From assembly GCA_041661365.1 (NCBI GenBank), contig JBAZUN010000270.1:1-8195 (forward strand): a stretch of DNA of 8,195 nt, written 5' to 3'. A program made the position numbers and the translations under genes. This DNA is from CAITNQ01 sp041661365. Its GTDB lineage: Bacteria; Latescibacterota; UBA2968; UBA8231. This document shows, piece after piece, positions 1 through 6,143 of the stretch. The notes beneath the pieces were generated by a model that saw only the letters and a program-made list of their open reading frames with translations, was not told the origin of the DNA and did no database searches. The first letter of the stretch is position 1. Every line of letters begins with the position of its first letter.

Positions 1-154
1 GAGCCGCCACTTCACCCCTGGGCTGCTGCGGGTGATCGACGAGGAATCTCCCCTCGAATCGCCGGTCCTGACCAATGCCCTAACCTTGGCCGAGGAGCTG
101 ACCGGGGTGCACGGCTGGGAGAACCTGAAGATCGTGCGCACCCTGACGGGGTGA
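1..154 (+). CDS. C-terminal end of an unrecognised protein (5' partial)
   Basis: An open frame enters from the left edge (first full codon at position 2) and ends at TGA 152-154, giving 50 residues. The sequence reads like real protein: it starts SRHFTPGLLRVIDEE, continues through a helical stretch with TNALTLAEELTG, and ends ENLKIVRTLTG. Codons end mostly in G or C, as in the other genes here. I do not recognise the family from this short tail; no signal peptide, membrane segment or catalytic motif can be judged. The gap to the antitoxin gene is 101 nt and contains an inverted repeat and a candidate promoter, so this gene is probably the end of a separate transcription unit. Confidence 0.6.
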   Translation, partial: SRHFTPGLLRVIDEESPLESPVLTNALTLAEELTGVHGWENLKIVRTLTG

Positions 155-176
155 GCATCGAGCCGGTCAGCATCGA
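154..176. repeat. Short direct repeat, two copies of AGCATCGA
   Basis: The 8-mer AGCATCGA occurs at 154-161 and again at 169-176, a 15-bp period, directly after the stop of the upstream gene. The second copy lies partly in the left arm of the inverted repeat at 165-190. It could be part of a regulator site for the downstream toxin-antitoxin pair or chance; nothing in the sequence decides this. Confidence 0.3.
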
Positions 177-190
177 CGGGAATGCTGGCC
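165..190. repeat. Inverted repeat upstream of the Phd/VapC pair
   Basis: The arms GGTCAGCAT (165-173) and ATGCTGGCC (182-190) pair at 8 of 9 positions in DNA, and at all 9 in RNA if U-G is allowed, around an 8-nt spacer. It lies 11 nt after the stop of the upstream gene and 9 nt before the candidate -35 box. It could end the upstream transcript, although no T-run follows as in a classic intrinsic terminator, or be an operator for the antitoxin-toxin complex. Confidence 0.45.
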
Positions 191-199
191 AGACGAACG

Positions 200-228
200 T
201 TGACTCAGCCCTGGGGGCAGGGTAAGTT
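200..228 (+). promoter_or_regulatory. Candidate sigma-70 promoter of the antitoxin-toxin pair
   Basis: TTGACT at 200-205 matches the -35 consensus at 5 of 6 positions. TAAGTT at 223-228 keeps the key T, A and final T of a -10 box, and the spacer is exactly 17 bp. Transcription would begin near 235, leaving a short leader before the strong Shine-Dalgarno sequence AGGAGG at 244-249. Confidence 0.5.
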
Positions 229-255
229 AGCCGAGGATCTGTCAGGAGGAACGCG

Positions 256-489
256 ATGGTTCAGGTCAACGTGCACGAGGCAAAAACCCATCTATCGCGC
301 CTGCTGGCCAAGGTTGCCGAGGGCGAAGAGGTGGTGATTGCCAGTGCCGGCAGACCGGTGGCGCGGCTGATCCGGTGGGAAGAGCAGCGGGCGACACGCC
401 AGCTTGGACGGGATGAGGGACTGTTCGAGGTGCCGCCGGACTTCGACGCGCCGCTCCCGGCCGAGGTGCTGCGGGCCTTCGAGGCATGA
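256..489 (+). CDS. Phd/YefM-family antitoxin of a VapC-type toxin
   Basis: A 77-residue protein with the typical Phd/YefM N-terminal DNA-binding fold: VNVHEAKTHLSRLL at residues 4-17, then the EEVVIASAGRPVARLI strand-turn-strand segment at about 24-39. The acidic, proline-containing C-terminus (about 48-77) would be the part that wraps around and blocks the toxin. Members of this family neutralise the partner toxin in the cytoplasm and repress their own operon. The ATG is well supported by AGGAGG at 244-249 with a 6-nt spacer. The stop TGA overlaps the toxin start (ATGA, 486-489), so the two are translationally coupled. Pairing of a Phd-type antitoxin with a PIN toxin is a known combination, so the neighbour supports the call. 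Confidence 0.9.
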   Translation: MVQVNVHEAKTHLSRLLAKVAEGEEVVIASAGRPVARLIRWEEQRATRQLGRDEGLFEVPPDFDAPLPAEVLRAFEA

Positions 490-875
490 GGCTGCTGCTC
501 GACACCCAGGTCTGGCTATGGACCCTGGTCAACCCGGCCAGGATCAAAGCCGAGGTTGGAGACCTGCTTCGCGACCCGGAAAACCGCCTGGTCCTCTCAG
601 CGGCCAGCTCGTGGGAGATCGCGATCAAGTACCGTCTGGGCAAGCTGCATCTGCCCGAGCCCCCCGAAACCTTCGTCCTACCGCGGCTACGGCGTGACGG
701 CATTGAAGCGCTGCCGATTGAGCATCACCACGCCTGTGCCGTGGCCACTCTCCCGCCGCACCACGGTGATCCCTTCGACCGACTGCTCATCGCGGTGGCC
801 CGGACTGAAAACCTCACCTTGGTGACCGCCGATCTCCAACTTCAGGCTTACGACGTACCGCTGATCCTGGCGTGA
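486..875 (+). CDS. vapC: PIN-domain toxin, VapC family
   Basis: A 129-residue PIN-domain ribonuclease of usual VapC length. The acidic metal-binding residues are visible in the expected order: D6 in LLLDTQVWLW, E44 in SSWEIAIK, D95 and D98 in GDPFDRLLIA, and D116 in LVTADLQL. The active site therefore looks intact. VapC toxins cut RNA (tRNA or rRNA in studied cases) with magnesium and stop translation when the labile antitoxin is lost; the target here cannot be read from sequence. The ATG overlaps the antitoxin stop by four bases. There is no well-placed Shine-Dalgarno sequence (GAGG at 481-484 is too close), which suggests translation depends on the upstream antitoxin. Its stop lies 12 nt from the stop of the convergent SIS-like gene. 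Confidence 0.92.
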   Translation: MRLLLDTQVWLWTLVNPARIKAEVGDLLRDPENRLVLSAASSWEIAIKYRLGKLHLPEPPETFVLPRLRRDGIEALPIEHHHACAVATLPPHHGDPFDRLLIAVARTENLTLVTADLQLQAYDVPLILA

Positions 876-887
876 GCCGGATCTGTC

Positions 888-2045
888 TCACCGCGCGGCC
901 TGGGCCTCCAGCATCAGCGCCCAGTAGATCGCCGCGGCCATGAACCCCGAGGGCGGCAGGATCGGGATGTCGTACCCGGGCACGGGTACGGCCGCGTCCC
1001 CGAGCTGCCACTGGGCGTCCAGCACCAGGTCGGCCGCGGTCCGCGGTGCCGGCTGGCCGTGGCTGCCGGCCATGGAGGCGCAGACCCTGGCCCCGACCGC
1101 GTGAGCGGCGGTCACGAGGGCCGACGGCGGCACGGTGTACCCCTGGACGTACACCAGGTCGCCTGGCTGCAGCGATGCAGTGAGGCCGGCCAGGTCCGGC
1201 GGCCGCTCCAGGATCTCGAGCCCCTGGGGGCCGTCAGGGAGGGCCAGGACCGCGGCCCGCATATGCCCCCCGTCCATGAAGAACCAGGCACGGCAGCCAC
1301 ACGCACGGGCCAGGCTGATCTCTTCTCCCGCTTGCCGAAGCCGGTCGCGCTCGCCGGCCACGAACCCGGCCAGGTGGCTCCGCAAGGTCGACAGGTAGGC
1401 CTGCCCGATCCTCGTGACCGGCACCGGGTCCACCTGCAGATCCGCGTGCACCCGCACCCCGCTGTACCGTCGGTTCCGGGCCGCGGATTCCGGTATCATG
1501 GCGCTCTGCCAGATCGGCGGCATGGCGCCCTGCCGGGTGCAGGCCGCGACGAACTCCCCGATGAACGACCAGAGGGAAGCCACGTCGAGGATGCCCGCGA
1601 TCGGCGCGCCGGCCGGCGACTCCTCGGCCTGGGCGTCGATCCACCAGGCGCAGGCGGCGGCGATCTCGGGACGCTGGGCGCGCGAGCCGAAGCCGATGGT
1701 CAGCACGCCCTGCTCGTTCAGCCCGCGGACCACGGCCACCTCTCCCTGGTCCGGGCCGCTGAACCCCATGACAGCGGCGTCTTGCGGGCCGGGCGACTCC
1801 GCATTGGCCAGCGCCGTCAACGGTCCCAACCCGCCGGACCGGCCGCTGGCCTCCCCCACGAAATCCGGGGCCGGTCCACCCACGAACAGGCGGCCTCCGG
1901 CCAGGAACCGATCCGCGGCTTCCTGGGCAGCGGGCGTCCAATCGGGCAGGACCTGCTGCTGGCGGGCCAGACCTCGATCCAACGCGGCGAGGAAGGAATC
2001 GGTAGAGGCCGCATGGCTGGCGACCGGGTCGAGCGCGGTGGTCAT
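888..2045 (-). CDS. Uncharacterised protein, likely two SIS-like (sugar isomerase fold) halves
   Basis: A 385-residue cytoplasmic protein without signal peptide or membrane helix. Two regions look like SIS folds, which bind phosphosugars. The first covers about residues 40-165 (AADRFLAGGRLFVGG at 43-57). The second covers about 215-385, with a helix around HLAGFVAGERDRL, the strand-turn PGDLVYVQGYTVPPSALV (294-311), an AAHAVGARVCA helix-strand (313-323), and the closing PPSGFMAAAIYW (364-375). The second half is the more convincing one. I do not see the full signature of a known aldose-ketose isomerase or GlmS-type enzyme, so the substrate is unknown. The start at 2045 is supported by AGGAAA (complement of 2051-2056) five bases upstream. 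The gene lies behind the restriction gene on the same strand and converges on vapC. An alternative is an uncharacterised phosphosugar-binding or regulatory protein; catalysis is unproven. Confidence 0.6.
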   Translation of the reverse strand: MTTALDPVASHAASTDSFLAALDRGLARQQQVLPDWTPAAQEAADRFLAGGRLFVGGPAPDFVGEASGRSGGLGPLTALANAESPGPQDAAVMGFSGPDQGEVAVVRGLNEQGVLTIGFGSRAQRPEIAAACAWWIDAQAEESPAGAPIAGILDVASLWSFIGEFVAACTRQGAMPPIWQSAMIPESAARNRRYSGVRVHADLQVDPVPVTRIGQAYLSTLRSHLAGFVAGERDRLRQAGEEISLARACGCRAWFFMDGGHMRAAVLALPDGPQGLEILERPPDLAGLTASLQPGDLVYVQGYTVPPSALVTAAHAVGARVCASMAGSHGQPAPRTAADLVLDAQWQLGDAAVPVPGYDIPILPPSGFMAAAIYWALMLEAQAAR

Positions 2046-2072
2046 GGTGGTTTCCTGTCTGGTTAGGGTTTG

Positions 2073-2246
2073 TCAGGCGGCGATCAGGTGGCGAAAGCTA
2101 GGAGCCTGTCCGAGCGCGAGGCGATACACTCGTCGGCGGTGGGGCAGGGCATCTCCGCGTTCCAGGGCGAACAGATCGGCAAGCAAGGGATCGGGACGTG
2201 ACGCCGCGATGACCGCGCCCGGCCGCCAGAGGCAGGCCCGCGGACC
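2073..2246 (-). pseudogene. Possible gene remnant: in-frame protein-like tail after the restriction gene stop
   Basis: Directly after the TGA of the restriction gene (2247-2249) the same frame stays open for 57 codons to TGA at 2073-2075. The translation looks more protein-like than the other frames here, with ASRPDPLLADLFALERGD followed by ALPHRRRVYRLALG and ending SFRHLIAA. It ends 27 nt before the SIS-like gene. No ATG occurs in it, and only weak internal TTG or GTG codons could start it, without a clear ribosome site. It may be the 3' end of a gene broken when the restriction gene arrived, a tail reached by read-through, or chance, because at this GC content a 57-codon stop-free run is not rare. 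I do not recognise the family. Confidence 0.3.
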
Positions 2247-5200
2247 TCAGCGGGCGCTCGCCGGCCGGTCTACAGCAGTGTCCACAGGTCGGGGAGGGGG
2301 CAGGTCTTCCCATGCAACCGTCTCCGCGGCCACGATCCGATAATTCTCGTCTAGTTGAGGGTGTAGCGCGAGCAGGGCCGCGATCCGCCGGACCATCGCG
2401 GTAACGTACCGGACCTCGTCGGGAGTCAGCCCGCGTCCAAGTAGCTCCTTCTCGCGGTACGACAGCCACTTCTTGACCACCTGATACCCACCGATGGTGA
2501 ACTCCCAGACCGCTGCGGGAACGTTCCGCCAACAGGTGACCTCGTTGAGATAGACGTCGTACCCCTCGTCGCCGCGCAACAGCGCCCTTCCCTTCCCCGG
2601 CATCGTGACCCCGCCCTTTCCCGCGTGGCCCCATCCCACGGTAAGGTCCAGATCGCCAGCCTCGGGACGAGCCGGCTCGCCGTCGAGACGGGAGAAGACC
2701 GCGAGGGTCTTGAGATGGCCGGCGATCCGGCCGGTCGTGACGCCCGGCACCTCGGTCTCGACGTCCAGCAACGCGGCTACCTGGTGTCCCAGCTTGGCCG
2801 AGGCAGCCAGAGCCTTGCGGGACCTGGGGAGCGGCATCCGCGGCCAGTCCTGTCGCAGGGCGCCACTGTTCTCCTCGCGGTACGAGGGGGCGTGAAGGAC
2901 CGCGACGAGGTGGTGAAAGAAGGTTTCAGGGGTGGCCTGCAGGGCGAGGAGGTGCCTGGAGACCGCCGGTGCCAGGTTCGCCGTTCGACCGCTCAGCAGG
3001 GAGAGCCCATCTCCGTTCGGAGACGCCTGCAGGAAGAGGGGGAACGCGAGGGAGACGTTCTCAACCACGTGATAGGAGACGATGCTGCAGGTCACCGCCG
3101 GTGGAGAAAAGCCCTTCCGCGTTCGCTGGGCGAGGATTATCCACGGGTTGTCGGCGGCGACGTGGGGGAGGTACTCTCTCCGGTTCCTGTCTAGCAGCTT
3201 CGTCTCCGGATCCCAGTAGAGCCAACGGATGTCGAGCGGGCGATAGTAGTATGGGACGAAACCGCTGCTGTAGATCCCGCGCTGTACCAGGTACCTCCTC
3301 GTCTCCCTGGCATCAAATGAGGCGTCGTCCTGCATAAGCTCGGGGACAATGGCCGAGGCCTCGGCGTCCGCGAGCGACGGATCGAAGTATTGGGCCATCC
3401 GCTCGCGTAGTGCACCTTCATCGATGGCGACCAACGAAGCGTCGCGTGCGGTTTTTACACCGGAGAAGGCGGCGGGAACGAGTGATGTGAGCAGCGGCCA
3501 CTTGAAATACCCCTCAGAACTCTCTCCAGGTAGGAAACTGAGTCCCATCTCCAGACGAGGAACGATCTCCTCATATCCCTCGTCGCTCGCGCCGAGCAGG
3601 TCCGCGTGTTTTGCCTTCCCCCAGAAGTGGCGGAACCGGACCTTGGACGGGGGTTCCTCGGGAAGTCGCGCGCGGTCCTTCACCAGGGTGGCGATCGCCG
3701 TCCCGACCTGAATCCCCTCTGGGCTGAACTCCGTGGAGAACACGCTCGGATCCGGTTCCCCTTCCGGAGTGAGTTTTCCGGTCTTGTACTTGTCGCCGTT
3801 GAGACAATCGATGGTGATCTGCCCGAAGGCGTCGAGATACCGCTCCCGCATCCCGGTGAACGACAGCCCGTCCAGCCACGAGTAGTTGCTGATGAAGCAG
3901 ACGACGCCCTGTCCCCTCTCCGTGATGCAGCGCTCGGCCATGCGAAAGAACCGGACGTAGAGGTCGTTCAGGCCCTGTCCCTGCGGCGGCGGTGCTTGCC
4001 GCGTCGTGCGGTAGGCCTCGGAAAGGTCCCGTTCCTCGGCCACGGCCACGCCGGCAAAGCCGTTGTACGGGGGGTTCCCGAGGATGACCAGGATCGGCTT
4101 CTCCCGCTTCACCCTCCCGGCCGCGTCCCGCTCCTCCTCGAACCCCGGAAAGGCGATCTGCTTGGACTTCTCCTTAGGCGGCTCCCAACCGGTAAGGGCA
4201 TTGGTGAGATAGACCCCGACGCGCTCCGGATGGTCCACGCCCTCGTGCAGCGGCGCCCCGAGCTGCTCCAGCTCCAGACCGAGCTGCAGATGCGCGACGA
4301 CGAAAGGGGCGGGGAGGATCTCGAAGCCAAAGACCCGCTCCATCGCCGCTTGCTTCAGGTCATGGGCGACCAGCGCATCGCCACCCTTTTCGTGCAGGGT
4401 CGCGGCGATGCGGCGCAGCACCCCGCGGAGGTACGCCCCGGTGCCGCAGCAGGGATCGAGCACCACGACCCGCGGGTCGGCCAGACCGTCCGGCAGGCCC
4501 AGCTCCTGGCGCAGGACCGCGTCGACCCGCTCCACCTGGTACTGGACGATCTCCTCGGGGGTGTACCAGACCCCGAGATCCTTGCGCAGCTCCGGATCGA
4601 AGGCCTTGAGGAACGGCTCGTAGAAGTACTGAACCGCGTGGCCTTCATCGAACGACTTGAAGAACGCCGCACGGTCCACGCGCTGCAGGGCCGCGGCAGC
4701 CCAGTCGAGCACCTCGGTCAGGTTCAGGACGCCCAGTTGGTCGGGATCGGCGACCTGGGTAAACAGCCCCCGAAGCATCGGGACCCGCAGCAGCCAGGGA
4801 GCGAGACGCCAGTTGAACGGCCCCGGGGGGTACCCCGGCGAGGTCTCCCGCAGGCGCGTGGCGTACGGTTTGGCGGACCGCCCGTCGTCCTGCCGCCGCG
4901 CCCAGAACACCCACGCGGAGAAGATGCCGTAGAAGAGCGTCTGGATCAGGGTCGACCGGAAGAAGTGCTCCCCCTTCTCGCCCTCGAACCGGAGCCCAAG
5001 AACCTCTTCCAGTGCCTGCCGAAGCGCGGCAAGGGCAGGTATGTCCGCTTCCTCAATGCGGAGCCGCGCGTCGTGCGCATACGACGCCAGAATCGCCGCC
5101 ACGTCCTGCGGTGCGGCCAGGGGCGCGTGGTGGAGGAGCACCCGGCGCAGGTACTCGACGAGGCGTTCCCCTCGCTCAGTCGCGGTTTTCCTCGGGTGCC

Positions 5201-5684
5201 TGGCCAGCTTCCAGAACTCCGGCTCGGACTCGGCCAGCGCGAACGACTCGAACTGGCAAGGCTTGCCGCCGGCGTCCGGGGCGACCAGCGCGAAGGCCCG
5301 GAGGTTCGTGACGAGGACCAGGCCGTACTGCTGCAGGTAACGCCCCACCTGTTCCGATTCGACCACCGAGCGGAGATCGGCACCCGGGGGCTTGGCCTCC
5401 AGCACGCCCCGCGCGGGGGGCTGAGAGGCGAAGGGGTCCGCCTGATCGATCTCGGCGTGTCTGGCCCGCCGGAACTGATCGACCGTGAAGAAGCCCCCAT
5501 CCGGGATCCCGGCTCCGCGATTGGCCGGGTTGACCACGCAGCGAACCTTGGGATTCAGCCTTTGGCCGATCTCGGTCAGCAGGCGTTCCAGGGCCGGGTA
5601 ATACGAGGTCTCGGGCACGCTGGAGCCGGTAGCATGGATCTCCGCCAGGTCGATCAGGTACCGCTCGATCGGGTTCTCAGCCAT
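2247..5684 (-). CDS. Helicase-less Type ISP-like restriction-modification enzyme (nuclease + N6-adenine methyltransferase + specificity region)
   Basis: A 1145-residue single-chain enzyme. Residues about 20-130 form a PD-(D/E)xK nuclease: P61-D62 in AGIPDGGFF, E96-A-K98 in GVLEAKPPG, and Q112-xxx-Y116, the QxxxY motif seen in HsdR-like nucleases. A helical linker (about 190-365) leads to the methyltransferase: motif X near VWYTPEEIV (372-380), SAM-binding motif I LDPCCGTGAYL (409-419), catalytic NPPY (537-540), and VVCFISNYSWL (594-604). The C-terminal half resembles the Type ISP specificity domain, most clearly at 1058-1115 with WEFTIGGYQVVKKWLSYRE and RRIAALLALHPQLDENY. It should methylate adenine in its site and cut unmodified DNA. 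Unlike LlaGI-type enzymes of about 1500-1600 residues, it has no Walker A or DEAD-box helicase between nuclease and methylase. The ATG at 5684 is preferred over an in-frame upstream one at 5795 because AGAGGAAAGAGG lies just upstream and homology-like sequence begins at MAENPIERYL. Confidence 0.88.
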   Translation of the reverse strand: MAENPIERYLIDLAEIHATGSSVPETSYYPALERLLTEIGQRLNPKVRCVVNPANRGAGIPDGGFFTVDQFRRARHAEIDQADPFASQPPARGVLEAKPPGADLRSVVESEQVGRYLQQYGLVLVTNLRAFALVAPDAGGKPCQFESFALAESEPEFWKLARHPRKTATERGERLVEYLRRVLLHHAPLAAPQDVAAILASYAHDARLRIEEADIPALAALRQALEEVLGLRFEGEKGEHFFRSTLIQTLFYGIFSAWVFWARRQDDGRSAKPYATRLRETSPGYPPGPFNWRLAPWLLRVPMLRGLFTQVADPDQLGVLNLTEVLDWAAAALQRVDRAAFFKSFDEGHAVQYFYEPFLKAFDPELRKDLGVWYTPEEIVQYQVERVDAVLRQELGLPDGLADPRVVVLDPCCGTGAYLRGVLRRIAATLHEKGGDALVAHDLKQAAMERVFGFEILPAPFVVAHLQLGLELEQLGAPLHEGVDHPERVGVYLTNALTGWEPPKEKSKQIAFPGFEEERDAAGRVKREKPILVILGNPPYNGFAGVAVAEERDLSEAYRTTRQAPPPQGQGLNDLYVRFFRMAERCITERGQGVVCFISNYSWLDGLSFTGMRERYLDAFGQITIDCLNGDKYKTGKLTPEGEPDPSVFSTEFSPEGIQVGTAIATLVKDRARLPEEPPSKVRFRHFWGKAKHADLLGASDEGYEEIVPRLEMGLSFLPGESSEGYFKWPLLTSLVPAAFSGVKTARDASLVAIDEGALRERMAQYFDPSLADAEASAIVPELMQDDASFDARETRRYLVQRGIYSSGFVPYYYRPLDIRWLYWDPETKLLDRNRREYLPHVAADNPWIILAQRTRKGFSPPAVTCSIVSYHVVENVSLAFPLFLQASPNGDGLSLLSGRTANLAPAVSRHLLALQATPETFFHHLVAVLHAPSYREENSGALRQDWPRMPLPRSRKALAASAKLGHQVAALLDVETEVPGVTTGRIAGHLKTLAVFSRLDGEPARPEAGDLDLTVGWGHAGKGGVTMPGKGRALLRGDEGYDVYLNEVTCWRNVPAAVWEFTIGGYQVVKKWLSYREKELLGRGLTPDEVRYVTAMVRRIAALLALHPQLDENYRIVAAETVAWEDLPPPRPVDTAVDRPASAR

Positions 5685-5733
5685 GAACCTCTTTCCTCTG
5701 GCAATCCGGCGCTCGACTACCCGAGATACGGGC

Positions 5734-5765
5734 AATACAGAGGCTTGCTTTTGCGGGGTTGTCAA
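5734..5765 (-). promoter_or_regulatory. Weak candidate promoter of the restriction-modification gene
   Basis: On the minus strand a perfect -35 hexamer TTGACA lies at 5765-5760, about 76 nt upstream of the start codon. The best -10-like hexamer downstream is TGTATT at 5739-5734 (4 of 6), but the spacer is 20 bp, longer than usual. A 5-bp inverted repeat GCTTG/CAAGC (5743-5747 and 5763-5767) spans the -35. The position in the divergent spacer is right, yet the spacing makes the call tentative. Confidence 0.3.
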
Positions 5766-5845
5766 GCGACGGGTCGATCGCGGGTGAACCGGCAAAGCTG
5801 CCCGCTCGGACCCGTACCACCTGCCCTCATCTCCACTGGGCCAAC

Positions 5846-5874
5846 TTGACTCCAGACAGCCCGCGGCGTACGGT
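5846..5874 (+). promoter_or_regulatory. Candidate sigma-70 promoter of yefM-yoeB
   Basis: TTGACT (5846-5851, 5 of 6 to consensus) is followed after exactly 17 bp by TACGGT (5869-5874), which keeps T, A and final T of the -10. The same TTGACT-N17-TAnnnT layout precedes the other toxin-antitoxin pair at 200-228. The -10 lies inside the operator repeat at 5865-5886, so repressor binding would block polymerase. Confidence 0.5.
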
Positions 5875-5886
5875 AATCAGTACGCC
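5865..5886. promoter_or_regulatory. Probable YefM-YoeB operator, paired GTAC sites
   Basis: A perfect 7-bp inverted repeat, GGCGTAC (5865-5871) and GTACGCC (5880-5886), flanks an 8-nt spacer and covers the candidate -10. Each arm contains GTAC, and the two GTAC centres are 12 bp apart. Studied YefM operators use palindromes with a TGTACA core spaced by about this distance, so this is likely the autoregulatory site for YefM and the YefM-YoeB complex. The link rests on recall of the published operator and on position; binding is not shown here. Confidence 0.6.
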
Positions 5887-5888
5887 TG

Positions 5889-5897
5889 AGGAGGTGA
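5889..5897 (+). promoter_or_regulatory. Strong ribosome binding site of yefM
   Basis: AGGAGGTGA is a full 9-nt match to the anti-Shine-Dalgarno end of 16S rRNA. It supports the GTG at 5901 as the antitoxin start, and fits the need to make more antitoxin than toxin, since the toxin start has no ribosome site of its own. Confidence 0.75.
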
Positions 5898-5900
5898 CCC

Positions 5901-6143
5901 GTGACCACGATCAGCGCCACCGAAGCCCGCAAGCAGCTCTACAAGCTGCTCGACGAGATCGCGGCATCGCATGAGCCGATCCAGATCACCGGCAAACGCG
6001 GCAGCGCCGTGCTGATCTCAGAAGAGGACTGGCGCTCCGTGCAGGAAACCCTGTACCTGGTTTCGCTCCCCGGCATGCGGGAGTCGATCCTGGAGGGCAT
6101 GGCGACACCGGTCAACGAGCTCGCGGACAAGCTCGACTGGTGA
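5901..6143 (+). CDS. yefM: YefM-type antitoxin (Phd/YefM family)
   Basis: An 80-residue protein of typical YefM length. The N-terminal DNA-binding region reads TTISATEARKQLYKLLDEI (residues 2-20), then EPIQITGKRGSAVLISEEDW (about 30-49), the characteristic Phd/YefM strand pattern. The middle (ETLYLVSLPGMRESI, 54-68) and the acidic tail ending LADKLDW match the toxin-binding part of YefM. It neutralises YoeB and represses the operon, with the toxin as co-repressor in studied systems. The GTG start is fixed by the strong ribosome site at 5889-5897. The stop overlaps the toxin start (GTGA, 6140-6143). The gene is divergent from the restriction gene across a 216-nt spacer. Confidence 0.93.
   Translation: MTTISATEARKQLYKLLDEIAASHEPIQITGKRGSAVLISEEDWRSVQETLYLVSLPGMRESILEGMATPVNELADKLDW

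Noticed and set aside
876..887. Possible bidirectional terminator between the convergent vapC and SIS-like genes
   Set aside because: The gap is only 12 nt with no stem or T-run visible, so no terminator can be supported.
1059..2066. Open frames of 309-335 codons on the plus strand opposite the SIS-like gene
   Set aside because: Composition is shadow-like (Arg, Gly, His and Pro rich), and the minus frame has a good ribosome site and protein-like sequence. The SIS-like frame is preferred.
5720..5732. Small hairpin CCCG-AGATA-CGGG in the divergent spacer
   Set aside because: The arms are only 4 bp and GC-rich, which is expected often by chance here, and no T-run follows on either strand.
5685..5795. 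N-terminal extension of the restriction enzyme by 37 residues to an ATG at 5795
   Set aside because: The extension is Arg-rich without family-like sequence, would cover the candidate -35, and the internal ATG at 5684 has a purine-rich ribosome site directly upstream.
3606..5849. A long open frame (747 codons) on the plus strand opposite the restriction gene
   Set aside because: It is an antisense shadow caused by high GC content. It lacks recognisable domains, is rich in Arg, Gly and Pro, and the minus strand shows clear nuclease and methyltransferase motifs.
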